Part shown: positions 6,472 through 13,362 of the stretch, in pieces
Numbering within the stretch: position 1 is the stretch's first letter
Layout of the letters: each line of letters starts with the position of its first letter
Assembly: GCA_005882155.1 (NCBI GenBank)
Contig: VBCQ01000123.1
Span: 1 to 14,793, forward strand
From: Betaproteobacteria bacterium
GTDB taxonomy: Bacteria > Pseudomonadota > Gammaproteobacteria > Burkholderiales > Burkholderiaceae_C
Reading direction: 5' to 3'
DNA length: 14,793 bases
Translations under genes and position numbers: made by a program
The notes under the pieces: generated by a model
The model's input: the letters and a program-made list of their open reading frames with translations, nothing else
Databases searched by the model: none
Told to the model about the DNA's origin: nothing

Positions 6472-8373
6472 TCATCGTCTGATGCGCGTGGCGCGCCAGC
6501 CGTCGACGAGGCGCGCGAAATTGTCGGCCACCGCAGCGACGAATGCGGCGTCGTCGAGCTCGCCTCGAAACCAGCGCAAACTCGCGTCGGCCCACAGTGT
6601 GCCGCCGACGATAAAGCCCTTGACGATCGGACAAGTCGTCTGCGCGAAGCCGGCGACCAGTGCGCCGCGGCAATGCGGGTCGTGCTCGGCGACGAGCCGC
6701 TGCAACAGCGTCCAGCTCGCATCGGCCATCGGTGCGACGCTCCACCACTCCGGCTTGAAGCCCGCCGTGTACAGGCGCTCGATCGCTCTCAGCATTGCGC
6801 TGTCGGTCGCACCGGCTGGCACCTCGCGCGGCTGAGCAATCTGCAGCAGCAGTTCGTGGCCGCTCTCGCGCGTCGCATCCCACAGCTGCCGCAGCTGTCG
6901 CTCCTGCTCGAGGCGCAGCGTCAGTGGGTCATCCGGCGCGTCATGCACTCGGCACTTCACGACCTGCTCGAGCGGCCAGTGGATCAACCGCGACGCGATC
7001 GAATCGCCGCCGTTAAAGCGCAACGGTCGTGACCCCGGCAGCTCCACCGCTCGGCCGACCCACCAGCCGCGGCCGGTCGCCTGGTGCAGCGCCTCGCCAC
7101 CGTCGCCGCTGTCAACGAGCACACCGACTTGGCCCTGCAGGGAACGGCTGCGCTCGACCTGCTCGACCGCGCGCACCAGAAGCCGCTCCAACGCCGACAC
7201 GCGCGCTTCGTCTGCGCCGACCTCGCGCGCGATCTCGATGAACTCGCTGCGTTGATCGGCGGCCATCGCGAACAACGTGTCCCACGACGTCCGCGGCGCG
7301 GTGACGCGGTGCAGATGTGCGAGCTCCTCGTCGGCGTCGACCCCCGGACGGCGCCGGGCGGAGAACCAATGGTCGAGCTCGGCCGGCGTCGGCATCGCCG
7401 GGGCACAGGCATGACGCGAGACGACAATCGCGCCGCAGGCATTGGCGATGCGCGCCGACTCGGCGAAATCCTTGCCGCGCAGCAGCCCCGACATCAGTCC
7501 GGCGAGGAACGCATCACCGGCACCCAGCACGTTGAGCACCTCGACGCGCTCGCCGTGCACGGTCTGCGCATCGTCGATCCGATCCGGCACCGCCGCCGGA
7601 ATGAAGCAGCACCCGAGCGCGCCGCGCTTGACGACGAGCGCCGCCGGCGTCACCGCGCGCACGCGCTGCAGTGACGCGATCAAGTCGCCCGGCACGCCGC
7701 CGGCGATCAGGAACTCTTCCTCGGTGCCGACCAGCAGGTCGAATTCCGGGAGCATCTCGTGCAGCTGGGCGGTGACCTGCGCGTTGGCGACGTAGCGGGT
7801 CTCGCCGTCACCGCGCGGCGTCAGCCCCCACAGCACCGGTCGATAGTCGATGTCGAGCACGCGCACGGTGGCATGCCGCTTCGCAAACGCGAGGGCCGCG
7901 CGAGCGGCAGCGCGCACGGTCGGCGTGCTCAGGTGGGTGCCGGTGACCAGCAGCGCGCGACATTGCGAGATGAAGGCCTCGTCGATCAGCGCCGCATCGA
8001 TTGCCATGTCGGCGCAGTTCTCTCGATAGAAGATCAGCGGGAAGGTGTCGCGGTCCTTCAGCCCGAGCAGCACCAGCGCGGTCAGGCGCTGCGGATCGAT
8101 CTGCACCTGCGAGGTGTCGCAGCCCTCGCGCTGCAAGGTCTCAATGAGAAAGCGCCCCATTTGCTCGTTGCCGACGCGCGAGATCATCGCCGCGCGCAAA
8201 CCGAGCCGCGCGACGCCGAACGCGATGTTGGCCGACGAGCCGCCGAGGTACTTGGCAAAGCTCGTCGCGTCCTCGAGCCGGCAGCCGACCTGCTGCGCAT
8301 AGAAATCGACCGCCAGCCGACCCAGGCAGGCCAGGTCGAAGCGGCGGTCGGGCGGAAAGTTCAGCGCGCTCAT
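6472..8373 (-). CDS. iolC: 5-dehydro-2-deoxygluconokinase fused to DUF2090 domain
   Basis: The 633-residue two-domain protein combines a kinase and an aldolase-like domain. Residues 1 to about 335 form a PfkB-type sugar kinase: GGSSANIAFGVARLG (44-58) is the first signature, and NVLGAGDAFLAGLMSG (281-296) is the second, with catalytic Asp287. It phosphorylates 5-dehydro-2-deoxy-D-gluconate with ATP. Residues about 350-633 form a DUF2090 domain (HRVTAPRTSWDTLFAMAADQR, ATGRGWWVGRAVELPGS, SGHELLLQI, PEWWSVAPM), a TIM-barrel type commonly fused to IolC in proteobacteria. It may act as the aldolase that IolJ supplies in Bacillus, which is an inference. The start at 8373 matches the family N-terminus (DLACLGRLAVDFYAQQ), but no clear Shine-Dalgarno sequence precedes it. 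First gene of the iolC-iolB operon; the promoter should lie in 8374-8464. Confidence 0.95.
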   Translation of the reverse strand: MSALNFPPDRRFDLACLGRLAVDFYAQQVGCRLEDATSFAKYLGGSSANIAFGVARLGLRAAMISRVGNEQMGRFLIETLQREGCDTSQVQIDPQRLTALVLLGLKDRDTFPLIFYRENCADMAIDAALIDEAFISQCRALLVTGTHLSTPTVRAAARAALAFAKRHATVRVLDIDYRPVLWGLTPRGDGETRYVANAQVTAQLHEMLPEFDLLVGTEEEFLIAGGVPGDLIASLQRVRAVTPAALVVKRGALGCCFIPAAVPDRIDDAQTVHGERVEVLNVLGAGDAFLAGLMSGLLRGKDFAESARIANACGAIVVSRHACAPAMPTPAELDHWFSARRRPGVDADEELAHLHRVTAPRTSWDTLFAMAADQRSEFIEIAREVGADEARVSALERLLVRAVEQVERSRSLQGQVGVLVDSGDGGEALHQATGRGWWVGRAVELPGSRPLRFNGGDSIASRLIHWPLEQVVKCRVHDAPDDPLTLRLEQERQLRQLWDATRESGHELLLQIAQPREVPAGATDSAMLRAIERLYTAGFKPEWWSVAPMADASWTLLQRLVAEHDPHCRGALVAGFAQTTCPIVKGFIVGGTLWADASLRWFRGELDDAAFVAAVADNFARLVDGWRATRIRR

Positions 8374-8382
8374 GAAGGGTCA

Positions 8383-8406
8383 CAGCACCGTGCTGCGACG
8401 ATTCTA
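8383..8406 (-). promoter_or_regulatory. iolC leader: -10 candidate and short palindrome
   Basis: On the minus strand TAGAAT (complement of 8401-8406) matches the -10 consensus at 5 of 6 positions; no recognisable -35 stands 16-18 bases upstream, which suits an activated promoter. The predicted start near 8394 leaves a leader of about 20 bases. This leader contains CAGCAC (8383-8388) and GTGCTG (8390-8395), a palindrome with a single central base, 10 bases before the iolC start. It could be an operator or a small hairpin near the ribosome entry site. Confidence 0.4.
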
Positions 8407-8411
8407 GGCGC

Positions 8412-8464
8412 GAACGAACAAATATTCTCTGCCTGCTCAATTCAAGAATATTCGTTCAATATTC
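8412..8464. promoter_or_regulatory. AT-rich inverted-repeat cluster upstream of iolC
   Basis: AATATTCT (8421-8428) and AGAATATT (8445-8452) are perfect 8-bp inverted arms. Outside them GAACGA (8412-8417) and TCGTTC (8452-8457) form a second, nested pair. A further AATATTC copy is at 8458-8464, and GAATATTC (8446-8453) is itself palindromic. The cluster overlaps the asparaginase stop codon (8456-8458) and lies just upstream of the iolC -10 candidate. It stands out in a GC-rich window and is best read as an operator with several half-sites. It is not a convincing terminator, as no U-run follows. Confidence 0.5.
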
Positions 8465-9535
8465 CCAGAACATCCGCTGCAACTCGGCCGTGCTGTTGCT
8501 CTTCGTCAGCGCGAGCGCCGCGAGAATCTTCGCCTTCTGCGGATTCAAGTCATGCGCGACGACCCAGTCGTACTGGTCGTCGGGCTGCTCCGAATTCCGG
8601 ATCACGAAGCCGTCGGCGATGCGTGACGAGCGCACGACATGCACGCCGCCGGCGCGAACACGCTTCAGCGTGTCGACGAGGTAGTTCGGTACCGAGCCGT
8701 TGCCGGTGCCGGCGTTGATGATCGCCTTCGCGCCGGACTTCACCGCGGCGTCGTACAGCTCGGGCGTCATGTTGCCCGAGCCGTAGACGATCACGACCTC
8801 GGGCAGGCTCGTGAGCGTGTCGATGTCGAACTCGGATTTCATCGTGTGGCGCTTGACCGGCGCGCGGAACCAATACGCCTGGCCTTCGACGACCATGCCG
8901 AGCGCGCCCCAGCCGCTGGCGAACGCATTGGTCTTGATGTTGGTGCGCTTCGCCGCGTCACGGCCGGTCAGGATGTCGTCGTTCATCGCGACCAGTACGC
9001 CCTTGCCGCGCGCGCTCTTCGCGCCGGCGAGCACGACCGCGTTGTACAGGTTCAGCATGCCGTCGGCCGACATCGCGGTGCCCGGCCGCATCGAGCCGAC
9101 GACGACGATCGGCTTGTCGGTGTGGACGACGAGGTTGAGGAAGAACGAGGTTTCCTCCAGCGTGTCGGTGCCGTGGGTGATCACGACGCCGTCGACACCG
9201 GGGTCCTTGACGAGCGCCGACACCCGCTTGCCGAGCTGCAGCAGCTTCTCGTTGGTGAAGCTCTCGGAGGCGATCTGGAACGCCTGCTCGCCGCGCACGT
9301 TGGCGACATTATTCAATTCGGGAATGCCGGCGATCAGCTTGTCGACCGGCACCTTGGCGGCCTGGTAGGTCGCGCTGTTCGCGCTCGTCGCACCGGCCCC
9401 GGCGATCGTGCCGCCGGTGGCGACGATGACGATATTCGGCTTCGTGTTGGCCGCCGGCACCTGGGCGCACGCCACGTTGCTCGCGACCAGCGCAGCCATC
9501 GAGCCGCGCATCAACAGTTGAATCAGACTTCTCAC
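8456..9535 (-). CDS. ansB: Secreted type II L-asparaginase
   Basis: The 359-residue precursor hydrolyses L-asparagine to aspartate and ammonia, probably in the periplasm. Start chosen: GTG at 9535, because AGGAGA (minus strand, 9541-9546) lies 5 bases upstream; earlier in-frame starts lack this. Residues 1 to about 25 form a signal peptide (MRSLIQLLMRG, then a hydrophobic core to VACAQ). The mature enzyme has both active-site blocks: ATGGTIAG (39-46, nucleophile Thr43) and HGTDTLEET (121-129, Thr123 and Asp124). Tyr57 in the flexible loop and a probable Lys173 are also present. SMRPGTAMSADG, NPQKA and a C-terminal FWEY agree with the E. coli type II enzyme. A glutaminase side activity is common in the family. 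It diverges from a LysR gene across a palindrome, so it may be regulated by it. Its stop codon lies inside the iolC control region. Confidence 0.94.
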   Translation of the reverse strand: MRSLIQLLMRGSMAALVASNVACAQVPAANTKPNIVIVATGGTIAGAGATSANSATYQAAKVPVDKLIAGIPELNNVANVRGEQAFQIASESFTNEKLLQLGKRVSALVKDPGVDGVVITHGTDTLEETSFFLNLVVHTDKPIVVVGSMRPGTAMSADGMLNLYNAVVLAGAKSARGKGVLVAMNDDILTGRDAAKRTNIKTNAFASGWGALGMVVEGQAYWFRAPVKRHTMKSEFDIDTLTSLPEVVIVYGSGNMTPELYDAAVKSGAKAIINAGTGNGSVPNYLVDTLKRVRAGGVHVVRSSRIADGFVIRNSEQPDDQYDWVVAHDLNPQKAKILAALALTKSNSTAELQRMFWEY

Positions 9536-9616
9536 ATTGGTCTCCTGCGGGTGAATCCGCGAGGCGAATGCTAGGCACTGCATGAAGACCCCGGTAGTGA
9601 CTCTATGCATGCAAGC

Positions 9617-9633
9617 TATGAGTCGGACTCATA
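9617..9633. promoter_or_regulatory. Perfect 17-bp palindrome between ansB and lysR
   Basis: TATGAGTC (9617-9624), a single central G (9625), then GACTCATA (9626-9633) form a perfect dyad. The core TGAGTCGGACTCA (9619-9631) fits the LysR T-N11-A motif exactly. A degenerate further half-site, GACTCTAT, occurs at 9599-9606. The site is 34 bases before the LysR start and 81 bases before the asparaginase start, a typical position for an autoregulatory site of the adjacent regulator. Confidence 0.6.
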
Positions 9634-9667
9634 CCCAGCTCCGACATCGTCTTACACTCGCGCCACC

Positions 9668-10564
9668 ATGCGCCTTCGTCACATCGAAGTGTTCCAAGCG
9701 GTGATGGAAACCGGCAGCATGAGTGCGGCCGCGCGGCTGATTCACCTGACGCAATCCGCGGTCAGCCGCTCGGTGGCGAACGCCGAGCTGCAGCTCGGCT
9801 ACCCGCTGTTCCACCGCGTCGGCGGCCGCTTGGTGCCAACCACCGAGGGCCTCGCGCTGTTCGAGGAAAGCTCGGCGATCTTCGAGCGCCTGGAGTCGCT
9901 GAAGCGCACCGCGCACAACTTGAAGAGCGGCGAGCAAGGGCTGCTTCGCATCGCGGCGATTCCGGCGGTGTGCCACAAGCTGCTGCCCGACGCGCTGGCG
10001 CGCTTTCACCGCGCGCATCCGAACGTGACTTGCGAAGTCCACACCGTGCACAAGCGGCAGATCGCCGCCGAGCTGCTGACGCGCAGCGTCGACCTCGGAC
10101 TCGACTACTACACGATCACCCACCCCGGGGTGCAGTCGCGCTCGCTCGGCGTCGGCCCGCTGTTCGCGATGCTGCCCGGGCGCCATTCACGGGCGCTGGC
10201 GCACGGCATTTCGCCGGCAGCGTTGATCGAGCTGCTGTCGACCTTGCCGGTCGTCGCGCTGACCGACGACGACCCGCTGTACATGGCGTTCCTGCGCTAC
10301 TGCGAGCACCAGGGCTTCCGCCCGACCGGCCGCCTCCTCGTTCAGACCTCGCAGCTCGCCGAGGAGCTGGTCGCCCGCGAGATCGGCTGGACCGTCGTCG
10401 ACTTTCGCACCGCGGCGATGCGCCGCAAGGATGTCGTCGTCACCCCGCTGCAGCCTTATGTCGAATGCTCGATGAACGCATTCTTCGCGAAGAACCATTC
10501 GCCGACCTTGCTCGCGCGGCGGATGGCGGATACGGTGAAGGCGGTGTTGAAGGAGGGGGTGTGA
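9668..10564 (+). CDS. LysR-family regulator divergent from asparaginase
   Basis: The 298-residue product is a LysR-type regulator of standard length. Its N-terminus MRLRHIEVFQAVMETGSMSAA leads into the helix-turn-helix AARLIHLTQSAVSRSVANAE (about 21-40) and the wing LFHRVGGRLVPTTEGLALFEE. The sensor domain starts near residue 92 (GLLRIAAIPAVCHKLLPDALARF). The sequence reminds me of NocR/OccR-like members that sense amino acids or opines, but this is only resemblance. The ATG at 9668 gives the canonical N-terminus; an upstream in-frame start at 9605 would run through the palindrome and was rejected. No clear Shine-Dalgarno sequence is visible. Its divergence from ansB, with a T-N11-A palindrome between them, suggests control of asparagine use. 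It could instead act on the ABC operon downstream, with which it is convergent. Confidence 0.9.
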   Translation: MRLRHIEVFQAVMETGSMSAAARLIHLTQSAVSRSVANAELQLGYPLFHRVGGRLVPTTEGLALFEESSAIFERLESLKRTAHNLKSGEQGLLRIAAIPAVCHKLLPDALARFHRAHPNVTCEVHTVHKRQIAAELLTRSVDLGLDYYTITHPGVQSRSLGVGPLFAMLPGRHSRALAHGISPAALIELLSTLPVVALTDDDPLYMAFLRYCEHQGFRPTGRLLVQTSQLAEELVAREIGWTVVDFRTAAMRRKDVVVTPLQPYVECSMNAFFAKNHSPTLLARRMADTVKAVLKEGV

Positions 10565-10578
10565 TGTCGCGTACCTTC

Positions 10579-10600
10579 TCCCTATCCCCTGGGAGAGGGA
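10579..10600. terminator. Hairpin between convergent lysR and ABC permease genes
   Basis: TCCCTATCCC (10579-10588) and GGGAGAGGGA (10591-10600) pair along ten positions with one A/G mismatch. The hairpin sits in the 44-base gap between two convergent genes. No U-run follows on either strand, so it is at best a weak bidirectional terminator or RNA-stabilising hairpin. The CTTCTCCCT...GGGAGAGGG pattern resembles short intergenic repeats I recall in other GC-rich proteobacteria, and a degenerate second CTTCTCCGTCTCCC follows at about 10614-10627. Confidence 0.4.
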
Positions 10601-10608
10601 ACAACGCC

Positions 10609-11436
10609 TCACAGCTTCTCCGTCTCCCCCACCTTCGGCTGCCACTTCATCAAGCGCCGCTCGCCCCAGCTGACCATCGCGTCGAGGACCAGCGCGAAAG
10701 CGGTCAGCACGAGGATGCCGGCCATCACGGTGTTGATGTCGAAGCTGCCTTCGGCTTGCAGGATCAGGTAGCCCACGCCCTGCGCCGATCCGAGGTACTC
10801 GCCGACGACCGCGCCGACGAAGGCGAGGCCGACGCTGGTGTGCAGCGAGCTGAAGACCCAGCTCGTCGCGCTCGGCAGATAAACATGGCGCAGCAGCTGG
10901 CGCCGGCTCGCGCCGAGCATCCGCGCGTTGGCGAGCACCACTGGGCTCACCTCTTTCACGCCCTGATAGACATTGAAGAAGACGATGAAGAACACCAGCG
11001 TCACGCCGAGCGCGACCTTGCTTGCGATGCCGAGGCCGAACCACACCGCGAAGATCGGCGCGAGGATCACGCGCGGCATCGAGTTCAATGCCTTGATGTA
11101 GGGGTCGAAGATCGCCGCGGCGAGCGGGCTCAATGCGAGCCACAGTCCGCAGCCGAGACCGAGCGCAGTGCCGATGCCGAATGCGAGCACGGTCTCGATC
11201 AGCGTCACCCACAGGTGCTTGTAGATGTCGGCGTTGACGATGAACCAGCCCCACACGCGGCCGAAGATCTTCAGCGGCTCGCCGAAGAAGAAGGCCGCCT
11301 GGCGATCGTCGGCGAACAGAAACGGCGGCAGCAGACCCGGCGTCGTCAGCAGGTGCCAAGCGACGAACACCGCGACCAGCACGCCGAGTTGCCAGGCGCG
11401 CAGGTTGCGCGAGTTCGGTTTGATGAAGCGCCACAT
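10609..11436 (-). CDS. ABC importer permease, SsuC/TauC type
   Basis: The 275-residue inner-membrane protein is of the BPD_transp_1 fold. Hydrophobic segments are seen at about 16-32, 77-105, 122-136, 141-158, 198-217 and 233-253. The cytoplasmic EAA loop, which contacts the ATPase, is VLANARMLGASRRQLLRHVY at about 167-186, with the conserved central Gly. Length and layout match permeases of the sulfonate, nitrate, taurine and thiamine-precursor families. It is the last gene of a three-gene operon; its ATG at 11436 is only 5 bases after the ATPase stop and lacks its own obvious ribosome-binding site, so it is probably translated by coupling. The substrate cannot be read from the permease. Confidence 0.93.
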   Translation of the reverse strand: MWRFIKPNSRNLRAWQLGVLVAVFVAWHLLTTPGLLPPFLFADDRQAAFFFGEPLKIFGRVWGWFIVNADIYKHLWVTLIETVLAFGIGTALGLGCGLWLALSPLAAAIFDPYIKALNSMPRVILAPIFAVWFGLGIASKVALGVTLVFFIVFFNVYQGVKEVSPVVLANARMLGASRRQLLRHVYLPSATSWVFSSLHTSVGLAFVGAVVGEYLGSAQGVGYLILQAEGSFDINTVMAGILVLTAFALVLDAMVSWGERRLMKWQPKVGETEKL

Positions 11437-11441
11437 GATGA

Positions 11442-12251
11442 TTAAGCGGCGAGCTGCTGCCGATAGCCCTTCAACACTTCCTCGCGCAGCACGTCCCAGA
11501 TCGCCTTGTGCAGCTCGACGAAGCGCGGCGCGGTTCGCACCTCGGCGACATCGCGCGGGCGATCGAGGTCGACATGGAACTCGCCGATCGGGTGCGACGC
11601 CGGCCCCGCCGACAGCACCACGACGCGGTCGCTCATCGCGATCGCTTCGTCGAGGTCATGCGTGATGAACAGCACCGCTTTCTTCTTGGCGGCCCACAGT
11701 TCCAGCACCTCGTTCTCCATCAGCTGGCGCGTCTGCACGTCGAGCGCCGAGAACGGCTCGTCCATCAGGATGATGTCGGGGTCGAGCGCGAGCGTTTGCG
11801 CGAGGCTGGTTCGCTTGCGCATGCCGCCCGACAACTGGTGTGGGTAGCGGTCGCCGAAGCCGCCGAGGCCGACGCGCTTGAGCCAGTCGTCGGCTTGCGC
11901 TCTTGCGTTCGCGATGCCGCGAAACTCGAGCCCCGCCATCACGTTTTGCAGCGCGGTGCGCCACGGCATCAGGCTCTCGGCTTGGAACATGTAGCCGGCG
12001 CGCGCGTTGATGCCGGCGAGCGACTCGCCGAACACGCTGAGCTCGCCGCTGCTCGGCGTCAGCAGGCCGGCGGCCATGTTGAGCAGCGTGCTCTTGCCGC
12101 AGCCGGTGGGCCCGACGACCGAGACGAATTCGCCGGCGCCGACGCGCAGCGTCACGTCACGCACTGCGGTGTAGCGCTGGGCCGGGTCGTCGCGCGAGAT
12201 GAAGGTGCAGCTGACGGCGTCGAACGCGAGCGCCGCAGTGCCGGCTGCCAT
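11442..12251 (-). CDS. ABC importer ATPase, SsuB/TauB type
   Basis: The 269-residue nucleotide-binding subunit drives the importer from the cytoplasmic side. All motifs are intact: Walker A GPTGCGKST (47-55), Q-loop Gln90, signature LSGGM (140-144), Walker B ILMDEP (161-166), D-loop SALD (168-171) and switch His198. The signature context LSGGMRKRTSLAQ is typical of nitrate/sulfonate-type ATPases. The frame is open much further upstream, but the ATG at 12251 overlaps the binding-protein stop as TGATG. This is a classical coupling arrangement, with AAGG just ahead acting as ribosome-binding site. Residues 12-28 (SCTFISRDDPAQRYTAV) form the usual A-loop region, with Tyr27 as the likely adenine-stacking residue. 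It functions with the genes on both sides. Confidence 0.95.
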   Translation of the reverse strand: MAAGTAALAFDAVSCTFISRDDPAQRYTAVRDVTLRVGAGEFVSVVGPTGCGKSTLLNMAAGLLTPSSGELSVFGESLAGINARAGYMFQAESLMPWRTALQNVMAGLEFRGIANARAQADDWLKRVGLGGFGDRYPHQLSGGMRKRTSLAQTLALDPDIILMDEPFSALDVQTRQLMENEVLELWAAKKKAVLFITHDLDEAIAMSDRVVVLSAGPASHPIGEFHVDLDRPRDVAEVRTAPRFVELHKAIWDVLREEVLKGYRQQLAA

Positions 12252-13276
12252 CAGGCCTTGGCGAGCTTCGCCTGCGCCTTCTTCACGAACTCGTTCGTGT
12301 AGGCGGCAGCGAAATCGAACTTCACGCTCTTCAACGAATCGTCGATGCTTTGCAATGCGCGCGCTGCGGTCGGCGCGCCCGCGTCGGGGATCGTGCCGTC
12401 GGGCGACAGCGCATTCTTGCAGGCGAGGAAGGCGTCGATGTAGACCGCGCGGTCGCCGAGCAGATAAGTCTCGGGCACGGCCTTGATGATGTCGGCGGGA
12501 CCGGCCGCTTGAATCCACTTGTCGGCGCGAACGATCGCGTTCGCCAGCGCCTGCGTGGTCTGCGGGTTTTTGTCGATGAAGACTTGCGGCGCGTACAGGC
12601 AGCCGGCCGGCATCGGCCCGCCGAACACCTTCTCGGCCTCGGCGACGATGCGCGTGTCGGAGACGATCTTCAGGTCGCCGCTGCGTTGCAGCAGCGTGAT
12701 CACCGGGTCGAGGTTGCTGATCGCGTCGATCTGCCCGGATCGCATCGCGGCGACCGCACCGTTGCCCGCGCCGACGCCGATGATCGATACGTCGCTCGGC
12801 TTCAGCCCCGCTTTCGCGAGAACGAAATTCGCCATCACGTTGGTCGACGAGCCGGGTGCGGTGACGCCGATTTTCTTGCCCTTCAGGTCGGTGACGGTCT
12901 TGAAGCTCGGCATCGTCTTCGGGTTGACGCCGAGCACGATCTGCGGCGCACGACCCTGCAGCACGAAGGCGCGCAGCTTGACGCCTTTGGCCTGCATGTT
13001 CAGCGTGTGCTCGAACGCGCCCGAGACCACGTCGGCGCTGCCGCCGACCACCGCACGCAGCGCCTGCGAGCCACCGGCGAAATCGACGATGGTCACGTCG
13101 AGCCCTTCGCTCTTGAAGTAGCCAAGGCTTTCGGCGATGGTCAGCGGCAGGTAGTACAGCAGGTTCTTGCCGCCGACTGCGAGCGTGAGCTTGGGTTTTT
13201 CAAGTGCTTCCGCGAACGCGAGCGCAGGTGCGGCCAGCGCGACGAGCGAAGCCTGAGCGAAGGTGCGGCGTTGCAT
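12251..13276 (-). CDS. ABC importer substrate-binding protein (NMT1/SsuA-like)
   Basis: The 341-residue exported binding protein belongs to the NMT1/THI5-SsuA type. The N-terminus MQRRTFAQASLVALAAPALA has twin arginines followed by x-Phe and a mild hydrophobic core, so export may be by Tat rather than Sec; cleavage is likely after AFA near residue 22. The mature part shows the family pattern: YYLPLTIAESLGYFKSEGLDV, DFAGGSQALRAVVGGSADVV, LKGKKIGVTAPGSSTN, and GQIDAISNLDPVITLL in the second lobe. Start: ATG at 13276 with GGAG (minus strand, 13285-13288) 8 bases upstream. It is the first gene of the operon and overlaps the ATPase start by one base. Candidate ligands in this family are sulfonates, nitrate, taurine or pyrimidine thiamine precursors; the sequence alone does not choose among them. 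Confidence 0.93.
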   Translation of the reverse strand: MQRRTFAQASLVALAAPALAFAEALEKPKLTLAVGGKNLLYYLPLTIAESLGYFKSEGLDVTIVDFAGGSQALRAVVGGSADVVSGAFEHTLNMQAKGVKLRAFVLQGRAPQIVLGVNPKTMPSFKTVTDLKGKKIGVTAPGSSTNVMANFVLAKAGLKPSDVSIIGVGAGNGAVAAMRSGQIDAISNLDPVITLLQRSGDLKIVSDTRIVAEAEKVFGGPMPAGCLYAPQVFIDKNPQTTQALANAIVRADKWIQAAGPADIIKAVPETYLLGDRAVYIDAFLACKNALSPDGTIPDAGAPTAARALQSIDDSLKSVKFDFAAAYTNEFVKKAQAKLAKA

Positions 13277-13321
13277 GCGAATGTCTCCGGGCGAAACGTG
13301 AGCGCTGAATCTATCCTCGCA

Positions 13322-13339
13322 CGATGGCCGCTTCCATCG
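13322..13339. promoter_or_regulatory. Small palindrome in divergent ABC operon/protease region
   Basis: CGATGG (13322-13327) and CCATCG (13334-13339) are perfect 6-bp arms around a 6-base spacer. The palindrome lies in the 86-base region between the divergent starts of the binding-protein gene and the protease. TAGAAT at 13359-13364 resembles a -10 element for the protease but has no matching -35. A 6-bp dyad can arise by chance, so this is a weak operator candidate. Confidence 0.25.
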
Positions 13340-13362
13340 GGGAAACACACCCCGACCGTAGA

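Noticed and set aside
5637..6722. Longer IolB starting at 6722
   Set aside because: The extra 88 residues lie inside iolC and have no IolB resemblance; the ATG at 6458 has a ribosome-binding site and the family N-terminus.
8421..8452. Rho-independent terminator for ansB
   Set aside because: The stem is AT-rich with a 16-base loop and no U-run follows; an operator reading fits better.
9970..11445. + strand open frame of 491 codons over the second LysR gene and the ABC permease
   Set aside because: It spans two real genes in other frames and gives low-complexity charged sequence with no recognisable motif.
11442..12518. Longer ABC ATPase starting at 12518
   Set aside because: The extension is antisense-like and overlaps the binding-protein gene; the ATG at 12251 is coupled to that gene's stop as TGATG.
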